Source: Uloborus plumipes | Taxonomy: Eukaryota > Arthropoda > Arachnida > Araneae > Uloboridae | Assembly (NCBI GenBank): GCA_038373865.1 | Contig: JAXGGA010005204.1 | Location: 16,329 to 80,328, forward strand | Length of the DNA stretch: 64,000 nucleotides | Reading direction: 5' to 3' | In this document: in pieces, positions 28,801 through 37,800 of the stretch | How the letters are laid out: each line of letters starts with the position of its first letter | How positions within the stretch are numbered: the first letter of the stretch is position 1 | Translations under genes and position numbers: made by a program | The notes under the pieces: generated by a model | Databases searched by the model: none | Seen by the model: the letters and a program-made list of their open reading frames with translations, nothing else | What the model was told of the DNA's origin: nothing

Positions 28801-31800
28801 ATGGCGCTGCCAGCTCACAGTGCTTAATATCAACTATTTCTTCGCAAAAGATACAAATTGCTGTGGAAATAAAAAAAAATATTAATCATTTTAGAAGTTA
28901 TTTTTGCTGATCTGAATAGCAGTATCCGAACTTAAAGTTTTCTGCCGTGCTAAACACAAAACTCATTTCTGCACATTTTGTCGAAATTGGGTTCCGGGCA
29001 CTAGGTCGTTCCTAGTCCTATGTTTTACCTAAGTACAATGTTTTGTGGTCATTTGTCCATGAGAAATATTTTTAAAAAATATTTGAAAAAGTTTCATCTG
29101 AACCAAATACATCGAGAGTCAAAACTTTAAACGGCAATGTATCCTTTTAAAGGTCGCCTGCAGATACGACTTTTGCGCTTATCACGGCAGTAAAAAGTCG
29201 ATGAGATAATTTGGCAAGGGTTTAACTTAAAAGCACATTAAATGTGTCGTACACATTTTTAGAAACCAAAGCGGTTTTGAATCCACTTTCCAAAATTCTC
29301 AGTCACTTCAATTCTTTTCAAATGTTCTCCGAAAGTTTATTGAATAAAGTTAGAGTTATATTAATGGTGTTTATTAAACTTATTGTAATATTCTCTATTT
29401 TTGCAGATAGTCTGAAACCACCTCACCTTTACGTGTCTGAAACCAGTGACAATACCGCCCTTTTAGAGTGGGAACATCCAAGAGATCTGCCAGATAATGT
29501 CTTCACTCGTAAGTTGTTTTCTCCTACCAGTTGCTTAGCTCTTGTTGGGAAAGTATTTGGTACAGGGTCATTTATGTGGGAAAATATTTTACCTTTGATG
29601 AAGAAATTCAAATGTTTTAAATTTTAATAAAAGAGTATTTTAATTTTTTTTCTACGTATTTTATGATACGATTTATGCAAATTTAGACTAATTTAATTCC
29701 TGGATTTTTTTTTAATTGGAAAAATACTTTTTTCGTGTTTTCATGCAGTTTTTTCGGTTGCACTTAAGCATATTTTTAGTTCATCAAAATCTGCATAGTA
29801 ATTAAGAAAATAAAAATTCATGTACACTTTTTTTTACTTTTGTTATTATGTGGCCGTAGCAACTTTAAATTTACCTCTTTTTTTTGTTAGCCATCGATAA
29901 GGTATCGTATAGGGTTGATTATTTTAAAATTTGTATAGCTGATAATGTATCTGAAACATTCTACACCACTGCTTACGCTGCTCTACATTGTCCTTTCGAT
30001 ACCGAATGTAAATGACATATTCTGAACCGTTCACTAGCGGTGTTGTTTGACTTATAACTTTTTGTGACGCACATTACCTAAAATCTTATGAAAATTCAAG
30101 AATTCATGGTTTTCTGTGATGAATTTTTCTTCAAGCTATTCACGGACCGTAACCATTAATTCTTTCTTGTTTGCGGATTTCGTTATTTTTACTTTTGAAA
30201 TTCAGAAAATGTGCGCTATCCTTAGAGCTTACTCTTCATCTCATTTTTGTTCAACTCCAGAACTTATCGATTTTTTGTGAATTTTCACATATTAGACGAA
30301 ATTCAGGCTGTCATTTATGAAAATTAATTCTGATGACTGCAGAGTTCTTGCAATTTTTTTGTTAGAAAGTAAGCTTTGTCTGTCTCCCACTGAAAACGTT
30401 TTGACACATATTTTTACTTGACTTAATTTGTCACTTTCGCCATAGGAACTACTTTTTTACAGAATATATTACCTAATAAAGTTACTACAAATTTACAAAG
30501 TAATAATGATGATCATAATTCTGGGTCCTGTTTATGAGAAATTCGGGTGCTTTAACGATTCTTTACAGAATGTTTAGGCATAAATAACAAAATTTTCACA
30601 TACTGTTTATTCACGGGCACCCGAACTTATATTTTTGGGAGGCGATGCTTTTAATTTGCCGAATGAAACTCCAAAGTTTCCAAATGATAAAATAAGAGCA
30701 TACACACATACGTATATCTAGTAAGGCATTTAACATCATTATTAAAAAGGGGGGGGTATGCAATTTTGCAGCGCTGCTTCTAACTTTACCGAATGATCAG
30801 ACAAAATTTGACCGAATAAAGAAATATTTTAAGAAGCTAGATGATCGCCCACTACTCCCCATCGGAGTACCCCAGTACGTGTTATAAAAACGGAACTTTA
30901 AAAAAATATTGTATTAGAAAATAGACTTTACACGGTATTTTTCCTTTTTATGTAAACCTTTCCCAAAGTCCTGAAAAAGATCCTTGTAACTGAACAGTCC
31001 TTGAGACAATTTTAGTGCTTCTGTAATGTCCTCCTTCTAAGTGAAAGAATCGAATTGCTGCAATAAAGGAATAAGAAACATATGCAACGTATAAAGTTCT
31101 TTCACGTAAATTTCGCATGATAAAAATAATCAAATTCAAGAATATTATTAATATTGTTCTGTATTTTCCCACAGACTACATGGTATACTACCGGCCAGGT
31201 GCCGAAGGTAGCTGGCACAGTGTGCATGTGCCGTCCAAAGACAAACGGTTCAAACTCTCTTCTTTAGAAAGTGGAACAAAATATCAAGTGTATCTCACAG
31301 CCTACAGTGAATCTGGAGTCAGTGACCCCAGTGACACCCTCACATTGCTGACAGAAGGTATGCACTATTTTTATGAAGTAAATTTTTAATATGCAAATGT
31401 TTTTAAATGTTTACCATCGCGGCAACCAGTCCAACGAAGATCAGGCACAAGTTCTCAATAAAAATTGCGTCAATTGAAGTTTCTTCAATGCAAGACAATT
31501 GCCAATGCCGCAATAAGAAATTGCCCACCAACCCCCCCCCCCTCCTTCTTTTCTCTTGCTACACTTCATCTTGTTTCACAGAAAGAATAACTTTCATGAA
31601 ACACTGAAACATCTTTATGCAATTTTCATTGCGATTTTTTAATTGAATTGTATTGGTTCAAAATCAACCATTATGTGTCAAACATTACAATGTCATAAAT
31701 TTCAAAAAGTCAAACTCTATGTTACTGTTTACAAAATGTTCAGGTGTTCCCTATCCTAGAAAACTTTAAACTGACTGACGACCTTACAACACATTGATAA

Positions 31801-34800
31801 GCAGAAAACTTCGGAAAACCCAGATTTTCTGTCAAATGAGGAAAAATTCCTTCAACACAGACTATGTCTGACTTATTCAATAGAAAACGGGTTTTTCAAA
31901 GAAACAGGGATTTTAACGCCAGCCGAAAGCGCACCCACCCTAAACTAATGTTCACTAATTCGAGACACAAGAAAAAATTTTGCGCAATTTCCCTGTCTCT
32001 TTCAATGATACTCATAAAAACGTCATAAACCTCGAATCCTTTTAGCGATAAACCGGATTCCAACCACAAAATTACGCATGTTTATTAGGGTTACCACTTA
32101 TAATGTGGTCTTTCTCTTTAACAATTTGGCTCCAAAATTAATCGTGACAGTGTATTTAGGTCGTGACCCTAAGCAGATAAGGAGAAGTGTTCAGTTCAAA
32201 ATCTTTAAAAATACAATATCAAAACTAAAATACAAATTTAAAATCGCTTGCATGGAGTCAATTTTCATATATAGTCGTAATTTTGTGATAAATAAATATT
32301 TCGCGAAATTAAAGTTTTTGTCACTTTAATTATTGCTACTTCGAAAAATTGACATACCAAGTTTAATTAAATATATTTAAGTTCTAAAAAAACCATAATC
32401 ATTCAAACCTCTAATTCAAAGCCGAAAAATTGTTTACCATGGTTATTCTTATTAATATTTATTTTATTTGTTTAGGTTATTGTTATCATTATTTTATTTA
32501 TTAACCGACGAAAAAACGGAGGAGGTTCTCAGGTCAACCGGTATATATTTTTTTAATGTATGACCACGCATAACTTTTTACTGAATAGGCCGATTTTGAT
32601 TTTTTTTTGGAAAGGGTACACCTCCCTGATGGTCTCATGGTCCCATGATGCTGAATCCTGAAGAAATTGAGGGAAATCTTTAGAATTCCGTTCATGCGCA
32701 CCCTCTTTGCGCATGAATTGAATTTCAAATTTCACGCGCACACTCTTGCGATTTGATGTGTATTAGGTAGCAGTAGCTCGCCGAAGAGTTGCCTAGCGGT
32801 AAGATGCTGGGCTCTCATTCGCAAGAGCTTGAGATCGATCCTCTATGGAGTCGGTGGATTTTCAAGCAGCAGAAAAAAAATGCACTGTCTACGTCAAACG
32901 ATTATGCGGCATGCAAACCGCAGTTTTACTGATAGAATATATTTAGTCCTGAGTACCCCAATTTTTCAAAAAATATATTTCCAGGCTCCCATCACCTAAA
33001 CTTTTAAATTTTAAAATTAGTGATGCACTAATGAATCGGAGGTAAATGGTTACTTTGCGGATTAACCTGTAGGCCAGTTTTAGCCGCATAATCGGGTGAA
33101 AAACTAGTAATTTAAAAATGTTTTAATTAAATCAGCATAGAAATAAATCCTAAAAAGGAAAAAAATTGTTTTTAGTGGCAATCGCTTAAAATTTCAGACG
33201 CTTTAATAAAGTGAGATGAAGCGTCACGATGGCAACATGACACTCTTCCGGGTATACATTTACACTGAAAAGAATGAAATAAAAATAAAATTTTGTAAAA
33301 AAAAGTAAAACCGACTTCAAAAACGCAGCTGAAAATTGCTCTGAAAAGTAAAAAATAAATTTATTCTTTGAACACCATCGATACTACTTTTAAACATGAG
33401 TTTTGAAGTCGGTGTCGAAACAGTTAATAAAATCATTCGTACCCATTCTTCGGTTACGTGTTTTATAATAAAAACAACAAAAATGTTTCATTCTCAATTT
33501 CAAGTGTTTTTTGAAGGGAAAAATCAATCAAATGCTACAATCAATGGGTAAGAATGATTTTATTAACTGTTTCGACACCGACTTCAAAATTCATGTTTAA
33601 AAGTAGTATCGATGGTGTTCAAAGAATAAATTTATTTTTTACTTTTCAGAGCAATTTTCAGCTGCGTTTTTGAAGTTGGTTTTACTTTTTTTTACAAAAT
33701 TTTATTTTTATGATTAGCTTATTCATTATGAACAACATTCTGAAAAGTGGAGAGACAATGCATGCTCACAATGCTCATCTTTACAAACTTCTACGTTCTG
33801 TAATTTATGACTCCACGCTCCACATTTCTGAAAGTTATAATTCTGCATATACTTCGGATAATCTTTTCAATTTTTTTATTCACATTTTAAATGTTATATA
33901 AAAAGGAATAAGTGAGACACTAATAAGGGAAAGCATTTTAAAAGTTACACGATATTATAGAAAAACAGTTAAAAACAATTCATCTATGCCATAAGAAATG
34001 TGCAAAGTTGTAATAATAACTGAAATATACTGTTCAAAAGCTGTAATATTTAAAACAAAAGCGTTGATTTTTAAACATACGAAATTAAAAGGAAAACTAT
34101 ATTATGCTGTAAGGAATTCTACCAAAAATATCCTTTCCAAAAGAAATTGGAGAAAAAAAATGACTGAGGAATATTATTTGGATTGAAAAAAATGTATACT
34201 CAGTTTTGGTGAACTTTTATCAAGCCAAGTCACTTCAGAGTTCAATGGTTAAAAAAATCGAAATCCGATTTATCTTGTTTATTTTTCTCTTTACAATTGA
34301 ATTTAATTCATTTGCTCGATTTTTGAAAACATCTTCCGAAACTCCTGAGAGTAATGTAATAAATATATTGTTCATTTGCAGCAGTCGATTTTGTTGGTTG
34401 AAAATTTAAAATATGGGTGATTCTACAAAAATGGGCAAATTTATGTTCCATACTGATTGCTCTTTTTGTTTTTAATTTAATAAAAAACTATTTTGGGAAT
34501 ATTTTTATACGTCTTTTGTTCTATAATTTCCGTTATCAACAATGTCAATATTTAACTATTATTCATTTCAAAAAAAGGATATTAGATTGAAATGTCATCC
34601 ACATGCCCTGTCCCATAGGTACAATTTTCACAATCAATGGAATATAGATTTAAAAAAAAATAAGTGTTTTTTTTCTCGAGTTTTTTATTTATAAATACGA
34701 ATGTGTGCAAGATGTAAATCACAAAAAAAGCAAAAAAATATGAAAATAATATCTCTAAAAGTTAATCTAAACTTTGTCCCAGCGGTTATCAGTCATTCAC

Positions 34801-37800
34801 ATGTCTAAAAAGTATAGATATTTTTCTCTGAAATGTTTTATTTCAAAATCTGGCAACACATCTTAAAATAAAGCATGGAACTTTGTTATTCCTGGCTGAG
34901 GATTAATTTTGCTGTTCTGCAATTACTTTTTGATAAAAAGCAAGCTAAACTCAACTTTCAAGGCAAGTGTTTAACTTTGTCATTAACATGCCCCACAGAA
35001 TGCATGTAAAATGTACATGTAAATAAATTTTGATAATGAGTAATCCTAAGGCTTACATTTGTGGGTTCTAATTCGAAGTGAAGCCAAAAAATATTCAAAT
35101 ATGAATTTTTGAGAGCACAATTACTTGTGTTTTGTCATTCACATGCCCTTTTTCTATTGTCATTCACATGCCCCAATATAAGACACGTGGATGAATCAAA
35201 AGCCAAACTATGACAGTACAATGTTTAAAAATTATGTCTAACAGTTTACTGGTTAAAAAATGTCATTAATATACCTATTGTGTTTGTGTTATTCACATAC
35301 TTACTGTGTTATATTCACATACTTATTGTGTCATCCACATGTCCTTTTTATCATTCACATATGCCTTCAAAAAAATAAAAATCCAAAAATACAATAAAAT
35401 ACAAACATTTAAGCTCTGCTGATATTCTATTTTACTTATGTAACTTATCAAGTGCTTTGCTAATTTTTTTCAGATTTTTAATTTTAAATTAATTTTTTGA
35501 AATCTACATGTTAGAAATATTCCCGTATTTGTAGAATCACCCATATACATATTAATAAAATAAATATTTTTTTAATTACTCCAAATTCTCCTTTTCCAAG
35601 TTACAGCTTCAACCAAAAATCTCTTAGTTTTCATGCCTCAAAAAACACCTGAAATTTATGGACTAAATTTCTTGTAGATTGTGTTACTGTGTGTGGGGAA
35701 AATCTAGTTTTTGTCATGATTTGATAGAAATGTACTACATTTTATATGCTGATAAAAATGATATAAATCACTTTAAAAACTATTTTTTAAACGACGCTTT
35801 TTTTTTTTTTTTTTTTTGCAGAATGTATGGAGAAAAACATTTATAAAACGTGATTTGTTTGTACGTAATTTTTATTCTTTGTCTTGCCGATTTTTCTTTA
35901 AATTCATAATTATGAATTCCGTATTTTATTTAATTTTGAAGATAAATATTTTTCTAGCCTAGAACGCGAGAAAGTGCCAAAAAGTATAGCCCCTCTAGAT
36001 GTTATGAAGAGCAGACAAAGATCATGTACATTGACCTGACCTTGCCCATTTCCCCTTTTTCTCTTTTTTACAGGCAAGGCCTTAGCGCCATCTACTGTCA
36101 GCGCTTCAGGTGACACTCCATATTACTTAAAATTGCACTTCATCGTACCAGTGGCGGCATCTATCGTCATCATTGTTATAGTAATTGTTGTTGCATGGGT
36201 TTGGGTAAAGAAAGCTCAATTCAGAGACGAAAGAGAAGCAGGTAAAATTTCTAAATTATATTTTTATTTTCCGGCAAAAAAAATTTTGTGACCTGTTTAT
36301 ACAATAATCCGTTTTTGAGTAGTAACATACACATAAAAGTTCAATAAAATATTTAATACATAGTATGAAAAAAAAAGTAGCTTGGATCAAATTCATATTT
36401 GTTACATTTTTTTTTTCTTTTTGCATTCTTTTTTCGTTAAAAATTTAAAAACATCTAGCTATTAATTTTCATTTTGATCTTATAAAATTTAAATCATCAT
36501 CCAAATATTTATTATTTTCATCGGACTTATTTTATTGTTTTCTACATTTATACCTTTACTATATTTATTTTTTTACTGTATTGAATCACTTCTTAGTTGT
36601 AAAAATGCGACTCTTTGTATTTAGCTTAAATTACTTTTACAATTCATTATTCATCGCAATTTGCTATTATGAAAAGCTTCTATGTCTATGAAGTACTAAA
36701 TAAGTCTAAAGAATTTTATACAATATTTAAATATTCCATTCAAAGTTGATATTATTCCATAAATTAAATTTAAAAGGAAACCACTGGGGGAAAAATTCTT
36801 AAAGAAAGTCTATGTACATATCAATATGTACATAGACTTTCTTTATTGTATTATATATATATTAGACATTGGTATGTGTTCTAAATAGGAAATCACCGAA
36901 GTCATTTTTCACCAAACTGAAAAATCTAGGCAGTTTTTTATTTTAACATTAATTTAATTTTTCAATTCTAATTTATTTTTCTTTTAATATTACTAATAAT
37001 GGTGGTTAGCGTACACAATTATGCAAAGCTTCTTGATCAGAGCAAAACATGTTAAATATTTTCTGACCAATGTTTTCCGCTTTTTTTTTTTTTTTTTTTT
37101 GTTCGTGAAAATCCTTTTGATTTGTCTGTACCTCAGAACCAGAACGACGTAAGTCCAAAAATGGCCATTTTCACTTTTTTGCTTCATTGTATGTAGAATC
37201 TTATTCCACATTGACTCATTAAAACAGTATTCTATAAAACAAATTCCTTCACAATTATTTAGCAGCGTGAAAAGAGCGCGAGTCCCATCCTTTGCATGTA
37301 TCCGACATTCGTTTAAAAATGACGAAAATGGACTTACGTTAGTCTGGTTCTGAGGTACAGTTATATTCCTTTACTTTTATCACAAAAGTGTTTATTTTTT
37401 TCAATTGAACTAATACAGTTAGTTCTTTCCAGTGGCGTGCCTCCCAGACGAAAGCTTATAACTATGAAAAAAATTATTTCTGTGTAACTCATACACTGCG
37501 AAAAATGAACTGTTGTTTTTACAGTATAATACTGGCAGAAGTAAGTACTTTTACAGTATTCCTAGCAGCATCATCTCATCGGCCGATGATCCAATATGTC
37601 TCATCGACCAAACGGAATCCGAGCAGCAAAATCCGATGAGTTTTGCTCGAAATAGGATGAGATTTGGAGCAATTTACGAGAAGAACAGTCCCGTGCCGAT
37701 GAATTTCATCGGGAAACTTGATCGGAAGGATATCGTTTTCTGATGGAATATAGCTCGGCTTATTTTCATCGGAAAAGTTGATCGGAAGAATATCGTTTTC

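Noticed and set aside
32777..32850. A functional tRNA gene
   Set aside because: A- and B-box words are present but I could not form a proper acceptor stem and cloverleaf, and the block recurs in dispersed repeats. A SINE-like origin is more likely.
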